Source: Planctomycetota bacterium (GTDB taxonomy: Bacteria; Planctomycetota; Planctomycetia; Pirellulales; Lacipirellulaceae). From it: DNA of 12,778 bases. How positions within the stretch are numbered: the first letter of the stretch is position 1; the number at the start of each line of letters is the position of its first letter. Made by a program: the position numbers and the translations under genes. The stretch spans positions 1 to 12,778 of the forward strand of contig JAKEGR010000355.1 of the NCBI GenBank assembly GCA_022615465.1, given 5' to 3'. The notes under the pieces were generated by a model, which saw nothing but the letters and a program-made list of their open reading frames with translations, was not told the DNA's origin and ran no database searches. Positions 1 through 6,597 of this stretch are shown here, piece after piece.

Positions 1-2
1 CC

Positions 3-809
3 CAAGCCAAGGATGCCGAGTGTAACACGGACGAGTATTCTCGCGATCTGGCCGATGGTCTTCGAGCACTTGACGAAGCCCAGGATTTCGTGCCGGCTGG
101 CGTACAGCTTGAAGCGGAACTTGATGTGCGAATCGTGGCCTCGTCGCATCGCACGCCTGTTCTGCGCGAGTGCGGCTCGAAAATACAGTCACGCGAGGCG
201 GCAAACCTCTATCACGTCTATGCACAAGAGAAATTGGTGCGAGCGATGGACGGCGATCAAGCGGGATCCATGGTGCTGCACGGCTTGGGGAAAGTGTATG
301 CGCGGCTAGCCGAACGCGGCGACGATCAGCACGCGATGCATAGTGCCATCACGATGTACTCGGCGGCACTGACAACTTGCCCCACAAACCACATGGCGGC
401 CAACGAATTGGGTGTGCTGCTCTGCCGCCAAGGCCATGTAGCCCAATCTGCAAATCTGTTCGAACGCACGATTGATCTGTCGCCTAGTGCGACCGCCTAT
501 CGCAACCTAGCCATGGCGCAGCAAAAGCTTGGCATGACGGGCCAGGCAACCGCAAATGAACAGGAGTCGCAGCGACTGGCGGCCATCGATCGCGCCCATG
601 GGGTGTTGTCGCGGCGGGTGGGCGTGCAGTGGGTCTCCCCGGAGGAGATGTCCGGCGTGACGCCGGTGGCGCCATTGGCTCCGGCGGCATACAGCTCGGC
701 AGCGTCGACTTCCAAGCAACAATCACCCGTAGTCGGTGTTCCAGCGCCGGAACGCTCTCGATGGCAGCGCACCAAGGATTTCGCCAAGTCGTTGCCGCTG
801 ATCCGTTGA
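3..809 (+). CDS. TPR-repeat protein, 5' truncated by the window edge
   Basis: The frame is open from the first base, so the start codon lies outside the window and 268 residues of the C-terminal part are visible. The in-frame GTG at 90 is internal, because the reading frame continues upstream without a stop. About visible residues 110-185 hold helical tetratricopeptide-like units with the usual small and aromatic positions (for example AANELGVLLCRQGHVAQSANLFERTI, shown here only as the block near positions 395-475, and AYRNLAMAQQKLG). The last 60 residues are rich in Ala, Pro and Ser and end in a basic stretch. The next gene, a polysaccharide export protein, begins 8 bases after the stop and has its ribosome-binding site overlapping this stop, so the two are probably co-translated. 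I infer a scaffold or assembly role in exopolysaccharide export. The repeats are clear, but the function is uncertain. Confidence 0.75.
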   Translation, partial: QAKDAECNTDEYSRDLADGLRALDEAQDFVPAGVQLEAELDVRIVASSHRTPVLRECGSKIQSREAANLYHVYAQEKLVRAMDGDQAGSMVLHGLGKVYARLAERGDDQHAMHSAITMYSAALTTCPTNHMAANELGVLLCRQGHVAQSANLFERTIDLSPSATAYRNLAMAQQKLGMTGQATANEQESQRLAAIDRAHGVLSRRVGVQWVSPEEMSGVTPVAPLAPAAYSSAASTSKQQSPVVGVPAPERSRWQRTKDFAKSLPLIR

Positions 810-811
810 GG
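808..811 (+). promoter_or_regulatory. Shine-Dalgarno site of the export gene, overlapping the upstream stop
   Basis: GAGG at 808-811 shares bases with the TGA stop at 807-809 and lies 6 bases before the ATG at 818. This decides the start of the export gene: the frame is open back to 629, but that part lies inside the TPR gene and has no comparable site. The layout predicts translational coupling. Confidence 0.6.
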
Positions 812-817
812 CCGAAC

Positions 818-2182
818 ATGATCCATTTACGCAACCGATCGAGACAATGGCTGGCCGACGCCGCATTCGGGACGGCCATCGCCGCTGCGATTTCCCATGA
901 AACGACAACCGGCGGCGCCGACAGCACAAGGCCAATGGCCGCTGCGGCGCCTTTGCCGGTGGTCGATGCGGAATCCGCGGTTCCTCTCGCGAGCGGTTCT
1001 GCGAATGATGTTCGCGACGGGGCACTGGCAGAGCCAGGGGTACAGGTTATCAAGAACGACGTGCGGCTGTGCCAGGCACTCAGTCCGGCCTCGCCGTATC
1101 CGATCTGGGGCGTTGACAGCGCCGCGGGGAACGGTTGTGGCGAAGTCGGCTGGGATTCGCGCGGCATGATCCCCTGGGAACAGTTTGCCCAGGGCGAATA
1201 CATCGGCCACGCCCGTACGCCACAGGTGCCAGAGTACCGGCTGCGTGAGGCCGATGTGATTACCGTCTATTATCGCCGCACGCGCGAGGAGCTTTCACGG
1301 CCGTACGAATTAGAGGTTGGCGACCGGATTCGCGTCGAATCGTTGACGGCCGGCAGCGGCGCGGCGATCAAACCGGAAGGAAACGAAACCGTCGCGACCG
1401 CCGACAGCATTTCCCGCGAATTGGTGATCCAGCCGGATGGCACGATTACCTTGCCCATGCTGGGTCAGGTACGGGCAACTCGGCGGACGGTCCCATCGTT
1501 ACGCGACGAACTGGAGGAACGGTACAAGGAATACTTCCACGTGCCGTCGATTACAGTGACGCCCATGGTCGTGAACACAAAGCTTGAAGACCTGCTGAAT
1601 ACGGTCGACAGCCGGGCGGGCGTGGCAGGCGGATTGCAGATCCAGGTGACGGTCACTCCGGCAGGCGACATCCAACTGCCTGGCATTGGTGACGTGTTTG
1701 TGCAGAGCCTCACGCTTGCCGAAGCCAAGCAAGAAATCGACGCTCGCTACGGTGCCACGATTCCCGGCGTCCAGGTAACCCTGGTGCTGGCCAAGCGTGC
1801 CCAGCGGTTCATTTATGTGCTCGGTGAAGTGGCCCAGCCGGGGCGGTTTGAGTTGCAAGGCCCGACGACGGCGATGCAAGGGATCGCGCTGGCGGGCGGT
1901 TGGCGGATTGGCTCGAACCTGCGGCAGGTCGTCGTATTCCGACGCGGTCCCGATTGGCGACTGATGGCCACGATGCTCGACCTGCGCGGCGCGCTCTACG
2001 GGCGCCGCCCGGTACCGGCCGACGACATCTGGCTGAGCGACTCGGACATCGTTCTGGTGACCAAGTCGCCGATTCAACAGGTTGACGAAGTGATCGAACA
2101 GGTGTTCACTCGCGGCTTGTATTCTGTGATGCCGCGTGAAGCGTTGTGGAATGTTGGGTTCGTTGGCGAAAGCTCGTTGTAG
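818..2182 (+). CDS. Polysaccharide biosynthesis/export (OPX, Wza-like) protein
   Basis: A 454-residue protein of the outer-membrane polysaccharide export family, which forms or lines the export path for capsule or exopolysaccharide. The N-terminus is basic followed by an Ala-rich hydrophobic run, a possible weak signal peptide; I see no clear lipobox. The Poly_export domain has two opening motifs, YRLREAD at residue 140 and YELEVGD at 163, followed by LVIQPDGTITLPMLGQV from 202. A second similar strand pattern, VTPAGDIQLPGIGDV, begins near 278. An SLBB-like block follows from about 330 (RFIYVLGEVAQPGRFELQG). The start at 818 was chosen for its GAGG site. It is coupled to the TPR gene. No kinase, Wzc-like or glycosyltransferase gene is visible, so the polymer is unknown. 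The family call is secure; the duplicated motifs are unusual. Confidence 0.85.
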   Translation: MIHLRNRSRQWLADAAFGTAIAAAISHETTTGGADSTRPMAAAAPLPVVDAESAVPLASGSANDVRDGALAEPGVQVIKNDVRLCQALSPASPYPIWGVDSAAGNGCGEVGWDSRGMIPWEQFAQGEYIGHARTPQVPEYRLREADVITVYYRRTREELSRPYELEVGDRIRVESLTAGSGAAIKPEGNETVATADSISRELVIQPDGTITLPMLGQVRATRRTVPSLRDELEERYKEYFHVPSITVTPMVVNTKLEDLLNTVDSRAGVAGGLQIQVTVTPAGDIQLPGIGDVFVQSLTLAEAKQEIDARYGATIPGVQVTLVLAKRAQRFIYVLGEVAQPGRFELQGPTTAMQGIALAGGWRIGSNLRQVVVFRRGPDWRLMATMLDLRGALYGRRPVPADDIWLSDSDIVLVTKSPIQQVDEVIEQVFTRGLYSVMPREALWNVGFVGESSL

Positions 2183-2204
2183 CGGTCCTCCACCCGCAGG
2201 ACCG
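2183..2204 (+). terminator. Hairpin directly after the export gene
   Basis: A perfect 7-base stem (CGGTCCT at 2183-2189, AGGACCG at 2198-2204) with an 8-base loop begins on the base after the TAG stop. Only a weak T-rich tail (GTTCTC) follows, so it may stop transcription inefficiently or protect the 3' end. It separates the export operon from the promoter at 2290. Confidence 0.4.
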
Positions 2205-2289
2205 GTTCTCAACTGCGGTGGATATCAACATGCACCCGCTGTGTGTCGCGGCTAATCTCCCTGCGTGGCGGGAAAACAAACCCATCCCT

Positions 2290-2318
2290 CTCGCATGGCC
2301 GACGAATCCCCTTATAAT
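2290..2318 (+). promoter_or_regulatory. Sigma-70-type promoter for the bPH/peroxidase/kinase genes
   Basis: A perfect TATAAT lies at 2313-2318. With a 17-base spacer the -35 would be CTCGCA at 2290-2295, which matches TTGACA at only 3 of 6 positions. Initiation near 2325 would give a leader of about 42 bases. The first gene then has GAGGGG at 2353-2358, 8 bases before the ATG at 2367. Confidence 0.5.
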
Positions 2319-2366
2319 GCCGAGTGTCGATACGGTACGTCTCATCTGGAATGAGGGGAACTTCCC

Positions 2367-3014
2367 ATGCAGTGCAACGAATGCGACCAGGATTTGCCCA
2401 AGGGGGCGGCATTTTGTCCCCAGTGCGGGGCGCGGATCGGCAGTGAGGCCGAATTTCCGTACAATCTCAACCTCGCAAACCAGGCGGGCGCCCAGCGATT
2501 GAAGCCAGGTCGCGAGCGTAGCGCTGGCAATCAGCCTCCCGAAGAGGAGTTGTGGAGTGGTACGTATTCGGCGAAGGCGATGGTGGGGCCGGCGATAGGC
2601 GCGGCGATTCTAACCGTGCTCGGCATGGTTGGGGCGTCCATTGCCGGGCCGGCTGGTTGGGCGGCCGTCGGAATTGGCTCGCTGTTGGTTTGGGGAGGCT
2701 TGGCGTTACTACTGATGTATCGGCGGCTGACGGTGCGATATCGGCTAACGACCTATCGCTTCTTCCACGAGACCGGCCTGCTCAGCCGGACGCGAAATCG
2801 GATCGAAGTGATCGATATCAACGACGTGACACTGAGTCAGGGACTCATCGAACGGATGTTGAACGTCGGGACTGTCTTTGTCCAGTCGAGCGATGTGACG
2901 CATCCTCAGATCAATCTACCGGGCATCGAGGGTGTGAAGTACGTGGCCGATTTGATCGACGATACGCGGCGGGCGGAGCGGCAGCGGCGGGGTCTGTTTA
3001 TGGAGAACATCTGA
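2367..3014 (+). CDS. Zinc-ribbon and bacterial PH (bPH2) domain membrane protein
   Basis: A 215-residue protein with three parts. Residues 1-24 are a zinc ribbon (C3xxC6 ... C17xxC20). Residues about 30-65 are a polar linker ending in EEELWSGTY. Two hydrophobic helices (about 70-92 and 96-118) form a membrane hairpin. Residues about 119-200 match the YdbS-like bacterial PH fold (bPH2), with TVRYRLTTYRF and RTRNRIEVIDINDV as typical core segments. YdbS-like proteins are membrane proteins of poorly known role, and the zinc ribbon probably binds a partner or metal in the cytoplasm. It follows its own promoter and a good ribosome-binding site, and the peroxidase gene starts 14 to 26 bases after its stop. 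The domain call is firm; no specific function is claimed. Confidence 0.8.
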   Translation: MQCNECDQDLPKGAAFCPQCGARIGSEAEFPYNLNLANQAGAQRLKPGRERSAGNQPPEEELWSGTYSAKAMVGPAIGAAILTVLGMVGASIAGPAGWAAVGIGSLLVWGGLALLLMYRRLTVRYRLTTYRFFHETGLLSRTRNRIEVIDINDVTLSQGLIERMLNVGTVFVQSSDVTHPQINLPGIEGVKYVADLIDDTRRAERQRRGLFMENI

Positions 3015-3040
3015 TCGCGGAGGTCAGGGTGAATGGTGCG

Positions 3041-3649
3041 ATGAAAGTGTTACTATGTGTTTTGTTAGCGGTGGTGATTGCAATGTTCGCGTTCTGGAAC
3101 AGTTTCTTGCGGGCACAGGTGATCGTGGCCAAGGATGTGGGGAAGGGTCCGGGTGCGCCGCTGGACCAGGGCATGAAGACGCTCGACGGCAAGGACGTGA
3201 ACCTGGCGGAAAAATATGCCGGGAAGGTGGTGCTGCTGGTGAACGTGGCGAGCAAGTGCGGACTGACGCCACAGTATGAAACGTTGCAATCGCTGCACGA
3301 GAAATACGCCGACCAGGGGCTGGCCATCGTCGGCGTGCCGAGCAATCAGTTTGCCGGCCAGGAGCCAGGCACGGCCGAGCAGATTGGGGAATTCTGCGAG
3401 AAGAACTACGGCGTGAAGTTTGATCTGCTGGCCAAGGTCGACGTGAACGGTGAGAATGCGACGCCGCTATACAAGGTTCTCACGTCGAAAGAACAGAACG
3501 GCGAACTGGGCGGTGCAATCACTTGGAATTTCGAGAAGTTCCTGTTTAATCGCCAGGGGCAGGTCGTGGCGCGATTCACGCCTCGCGTGAAGCCCGATGC
3601 GCCGGAGGTCGTCAAATTGATCGAGGCGGAGTTGGCAAAGCAGCCGTAG
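3041..3649 (+). CDS. Glutathione peroxidase-family thiol peroxidase with N-terminal membrane segment
   Basis: A 202-residue GPx/BtuE-family peroxidase, which reduces hydroperoxides with thiol or thioredoxin electrons. Residues 1-25 are a hydrophobic signal peptide or anchor, so the enzyme probably acts outside the cytoplasm. The catalytic tetrad is complete: C73 in NVASKCGLTPQYE, Q107 in AGQEPG, and W162 and N163 in TWNFEKF. C119 in FCEKNYGV sits where the resolving cysteine of thioredoxin-dependent members lies. The cysteine usual in FPCNQF is Ser101 here. The nucleophile is Cys, not selenocysteine. ATG 3041 is used, but the GTG at 3029 has the better-spaced GGAGG (3019-3023) and would add four residues. 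The open frame back to 2552 lies within the previous gene and is rejected as a start. The sugar kinase gene follows after 29 bases. Confidence 0.88.
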   Translation: MKVLLCVLLAVVIAMFAFWNSFLRAQVIVAKDVGKGPGAPLDQGMKTLDGKDVNLAEKYAGKVVLLVNVASKCGLTPQYETLQSLHEKYADQGLAIVGVPSNQFAGQEPGTAEQIGEFCEKNYGVKFDLLAKVDVNGENATPLYKVLTSKEQNGELGGAITWNFEKFLFNRQGQVVARFTPRVKPDAPEVVKLIEAELAKQP

Positions 3650-3678
3650 AGCGTGGGGCTGGTAAGCACCTTACGAAC

Positions 3679-4632
3679 ATGAATAAATCGATAGACTGCG
3701 TTGTGATTGGCTCGTGTGTGGTGGATGTGCTGGCGCGACCCGTCGTGTTGGGCCAACCGATTGGCGCGGGGCGGTTGATCGAGAGTGAGCCGCTGGGGCT
3801 GACGACCGGCGGCATTGTGTCGAATTCCGGGATCGCGATGGCCCGGCTCGGCATGCGTGTGGCGGCGTTCACCTACGTTGGCGACGACGAGTGGGCCAAC
3901 GTGATTCGCCACCGTTACGCGGCCGAAGGGATCGATACCTCGGCACTCCTGACGCATCCGGATGGAGCCACCAGCACGTCGGCCGTATTGATCGACCCCA
4001 CGGGCGAGCGGAGTTTCGTGCATTGTGCCGGCGCACCGCGGCTAATGGATAAGCAGACGCTGCTGGGGCGAATGGACTTGTTCTCACGCAGTCGGGCCAT
4101 GCTGCTGGGCTACTATCCCCTGATGACTCGATTGCAGGACGACTTGCCAGAGGTACTTCAGGAAATCCGCGCAGTCGGTTGCCTGACGGCGTTGGATGCG
4201 GCCGGGGATGGCGGGACGATGGACCCGCTCGCCCGGATATTGCCCCATCTGGATTTCTACGTGCCGAATGCCACCGAGGGAGCCAATCAAACGGGCCGCG
4301 AGGAGCCGCGGGCAATGATCGCGGCATACCGCGACGCCGGAGCAACCGGCTGGCTGGGGATCAAGCTGGGTAAGCTTGGAGCACTTCTTAGCCCGCGACC
4401 GGGCGAGTTCATCAACGTGAACGTGGTGGCACCCCCGGGGCCGGTCATCGATACGACCGGCGCGGGCGATTGTTTCTACGGCGGATTGTTGACGGGCGTG
4501 TTCCGCGGTCTCGCACCGGCGGATGCTGGCCGATTGGCGGCAGCGGCGGGAGCATGCTCAGTCACCGGTCTCGGTGGCACCGCGGCGATTCGCGGATATG
4601 AAGAAACGGCCCGGCTCGCCGGTTTGTCATAG
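3679..4632 (+). CDS. PfkB-family carbohydrate (ribokinase-like) kinase
   Basis: A 317-residue cytoplasmic kinase of the PfkB/ribokinase family, which phosphorylates a sugar or nucleoside hydroxyl with ATP. The visible motifs are D16 near the N-terminus in GSCVVDVL, the first signature GGIVSNSGIAMARLG from residue 44, the NxxE metal motif N197-ATE200, and the second signature DTTGAGDCFYGG from 258 with the catalytic base D264. The length is normal. The substrate cannot be read from the sequence; fructose, ribose or a nucleoside are all possible. There is no good Shine-Dalgarno before the ATG. The gene probably ends the transcript that begins near 2325, since the next gene converges on it and hairpins follow its stop. 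Confidence 0.88.
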   Translation: MNKSIDCVVIGSCVVDVLARPVVLGQPIGAGRLIESEPLGLTTGGIVSNSGIAMARLGMRVAAFTYVGDDEWANVIRHRYAAEGIDTSALLTHPDGATSTSAVLIDPTGERSFVHCAGAPRLMDKQTLLGRMDLFSRSRAMLLGYYPLMTRLQDDLPEVLQEIRAVGCLTALDAAGDGGTMDPLARILPHLDFYVPNATEGANQTGREEPRAMIAAYRDAGATGWLGIKLGKLGALLSPRPGEFINVNVVAPPGPVIDTTGAGDCFYGGLLTGVFRGLAPADAGRLAAAAGACSVTGLGGTAAIRGYEETARLAGLS

Positions 4633-4634
4633 GC

Positions 4635-4675
4635 CGCGATCGCCGAGGTCATTTGTTTTCGATCGCGAACGATCG
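4635..4675. terminator. Overlapping hairpins between converging genes
   Basis: Just after the kinase stop, CGCGATCG (4635-4642) pairs with CGATCGCG (4660-4667) across a 17-base loop. Alternatively CGATCG (4660-4665) pairs with CGATCG (4670-4675) around a CGAA tetraloop. The two folds exclude each other. On the plus strand a TTTT run lies inside the large loop, not after the stem, so this is a candidate terminator, not a classical one. Confidence 0.4.
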
Positions 4676-4689
4676 AGCGGGCCTCCAGC

Positions 4690-4712
4690 AACTCATCGCT
4701 CCGTGGTGAGTT
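4690..4712 (-). terminator. Short hairpin after the ketosynthase-like gene
   Basis: AACTCA (4690-4695) and TGAGTT (4707-4712) form a 6-base stem with an 11-base loop, 10 bases past the stop of the minus-strand gene. There is no T tract, so the evidence is weak. Confidence 0.25.
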
Positions 4713-4722
4713 CCTGCCCTGT

Positions 4723-5985
4723 TCACATTGCCGTGATGACCACCGCCGCGGCCTGACCGGTCGGGTTGTGATTGAGCGCCATGAAGGCCCGCTGGTCCAC
4801 TGGCCGTGGCTCGGTGGGCACATTCACGGGACACTCGGGGTCGGGTGTCTGGTAATTCAGCGTTGGCGGGACGACGCCGTGCTGCATGCCGAGCAGGCTG
4901 ATCACGAGTTCGACTATGCCGCTGCCAGGACCAAGGTGGCCAAAAAAGCTCTTCGGCGCCGTGACTGGCACGTTGCCGAGGATTTCACGGATGGCTTGCG
5001 ATTCGATGGGGTCGTCCTCGCGTGTGCTGCAGCCGTGGGCATTGACATGACCAATATGGAACGATTCGAGGCCTGCCGCGGCGAGGGCTGCTCGCATGGC
5101 TCGGCGAATCGCGGCACCGGTGGGGCGGCATGATTCGGCAGTTGGCTCCATGCGACACGCGGCGGACGCCACTCGCGCCAACGGCCGCACGCCGCGACAC
5201 TCGGCATGTTCGCGGCTTTCCAACACGATGTGCGCCGCGCCTTCACCATACACGAGGCCGCTGCGGTGGGCGTCGAACGGCCTGCAGACCGTGGACGGAT
5301 CGTCACTATTTTCCAACGCCAGGCGCGCCCCGGCATGCCACATGAAATCAGCCACGCTCAACCGCGAACCGGTGCCGCCGACGATCATCACATCGGCCAG
5401 GTCGCGGCGGATGACATCGGCCCCCTCGGCCACCGCCAGGAGCGACGACACATCGCCTTCGGCGATTGTATTATTTGGCCCCCGGGCGTTGTAGCGGATG
5501 CCGATGTGGCAGGCCGGCATGTTGGGTAGATACTTGAGCATCCAGAGCGGGTACATTTCGCCCATCGCCTCGCGGGACCAGCGATGGATGTCGAAGTCTT
5601 CACGCTTCACCCACTCGGTAAAGGGGATCCGCAGTTCTTCCAGTTCGCAGTACAACAATCCCGCCGCGCCGATGACACCAAACCGATCCGGATCGAGTTT
5701 TGTCTCGGAGAGTCCAGCATCCTGCCAGGCAAGCTCCGCCGCCGCGCAAGCAAGCTGGATTTCGCGGGACATAACCTTGATGCTCTTACGCGGCTGAATC
5801 AATTCCTTGGGATCGAAGCCGCTCACCTGACCGCCAAATGGGGCCAGCCAACCGGCCGAAGCCAAGTGGGGCAACGGACGCACGCCGCTGCGCCGCGCGG
5901 TGACCGCATCCCACACTTCGTCGCGGCCGACGCCGATCGGCGAGACGATCCCCAGCCCAGTGATGACGATTTCGCGGACAGCCAC
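4723..5985 (-). CDS. Beta-ketoacyl-ACP synthase homologue with Asp in place of the catalytic Cys
   Basis: A 420-residue protein of the FabF/chain-length-factor type thiolase fold (MAVREIVITGLGIVSPIG at the N-terminus). The nucleophile elbow reads GPNNTIAEGDVSS from residue 169. Aligned with FabF GPSISIATACTSG, the catalytic Cys falls on D178. Both active-site histidines remain, H317 in VNAHGCST and H350 in KSFFGH, as does the motif Lys K345. The FabF gating motif GFGGTN near the C-terminus is replaced by NHNPTGQ at 405-411. Condensation by the usual Cys route should be impossible; decarboxylase, chain-length-factor or partner roles are possible. No second ketosynthase or acyl carrier protein gene is visible. 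The start is a GTG without a well-placed Shine-Dalgarno; the frame stays open upstream without a better start. Confidence 0.82.
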   Translation of the reverse strand: MAVREIVITGLGIVSPIGVGRDEVWDAVTARRSGVRPLPHLASAGWLAPFGGQVSGFDPKELIQPRKSIKVMSREIQLACAAAELAWQDAGLSETKLDPDRFGVIGAAGLLYCELEELRIPFTEWVKREDFDIHRWSREAMGEMYPLWMLKYLPNMPACHIGIRYNARGPNNTIAEGDVSSLLAVAEGADVIRRDLADVMIVGGTGSRLSVADFMWHAGARLALENSDDPSTVCRPFDAHRSGLVYGEGAAHIVLESREHAECRGVRPLARVASAACRMEPTAESCRPTGAAIRRAMRAALAAAGLESFHIGHVNAHGCSTREDDPIESQAIREILGNVPVTAPKSFFGHLGPGSGIVELVISLLGMQHGVVPPTLNYQTPDPECPVNVPTEPRPVDQRAFMALNHNPTGQAAAVVITAM

Positions 5986-6026
5986 GATGTTGGCAGCAAA
6001 GAATGGTAGTTTTCGGGTAGTCCTCC

Positions 6027-6055
6027 AGTGTAATAAGGCCCCGAATGGATCACAA
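6027..6055 (-). promoter_or_regulatory. Possible promoter of the ketosynthase-like gene
   Basis: On the minus strand, TTGTGA (6055-6050) and TACACT (6032-6027) lie 17 bases apart, each matching 4 of 6 consensus bases. A GGAGG follows at 6026-6022, but no start codon lies within ribosome-binding distance of it. If real, this promoter would uncouple the gene from the regulator upstream. Confidence 0.35.
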
Positions 6056-6090
6056 CGCGCCGGTGAAGCGCCGCGGCAGGCCCGCCTGGT

Positions 6091-6513
6091 TCAGATGTAC
6101 CACATCGGCTCGCGGTCGTCGGCCATCTCAACAAGATCGGCGAGAGTTGTCGCCTCGAGCCGTTCACGTCGCAAGGCATCGATTTCTTGGCATAGGTCCA
6201 ACACAGCCCGCACCAGAGGCGTCGGCTTGCCGGCGCTCGATTCTGGCCGGTCGTCACCTTCCATCACATCGACCACCTCGGCGAGTGTGATTTCGTGGGG
6301 CGGCCGCGCGAGCCGATAGCCGCCCGAGGCGCCACGCGTGCTGGCCACCATCGCCGCGCTTTTTAGCTGCAACAGAATCTGCACCAGGAACCGCGACGGG
6401 ATGCCGTGCTCGTCGGCAATCCGCCGAATCTGCAGCGGTTCGCCCGTGGAATAGCCTTCGGCCAATTGGAGCATTGCGAGACAAGCGTATTCGGTTCTTG
6501 CGGAAAGTTTCAT
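6091..6513 (-). CDS. Rrf2-family transcriptional regulator, CymR-like
   Basis: A 140-residue Rrf2-family DNA-binding protein. Residues 1-60 form the winged helix-turn-helix (MKLSARTEYACLAMLQLAE, then IPSRFLVQILLQLKSAAMV), followed by the wing RGASGGYRLAR. The three clustered cysteines that hold the Fe-S cluster in IscR are absent; only C11 and C108 occur. The length and the ending MWYI recall Bacillus CymR, a cluster-less Rrf2 regulator of cysteine metabolism that ends in MFYI. The gene lies 84 bases downstream of cysH on the same strand, with a small hairpin ACCAC-AAA-GTGGT (6568-6580) between them. I infer that it senses sulfur or cysteine state and controls cysH through the dyad at 7506-7517. 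The family call is secure; the regulon is inferred. Confidence 0.88.
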   Translation of the reverse strand: MKLSARTEYACLAMLQLAEGYSTGEPLQIRRIADEHGIPSRFLVQILLQLKSAAMVASTRGASGGYRLARPPHEITLAEVVDVMEGDDRPESSAGKPTPLVRAVLDLCQEIDALRRERLEATTLADLVEMADDREPMWYI

Positions 6514-6597
6514 GTTCCGTACACGCTCCGCTGCGCATCGCGGCTAAACGTTTTGCCGCAATCGGGCACCACAAAGTGGTCGGCGGAGCATGTAGCC

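Noticed and set aside
629..817. Upstream extension of the export gene
   Set aside because: It would overlap the TPR gene by 180 bases with Gly/Arg-rich sequence unlike the family; the ATG at 818 has a proper GAGG site.
484..1203. 239-codon minus-strand frame across the TPR and export genes
   Set aside because: Pro/Ala/Ser/Arg-rich shadow of two genes on the other strand.
2552..3040. Upstream extension of the peroxidase gene
   Set aside because: It overlaps the bPH2 gene in another frame and encodes an Arg/Asp-rich sequence without domains; the signal-like N-terminus starts at 3041 or 3029.
3257..3259. Selenocysteine in the glutathione peroxidase
   Set aside because: The codon for residue 73 is TGC, an ordinary Cys, so no recoding is needed.
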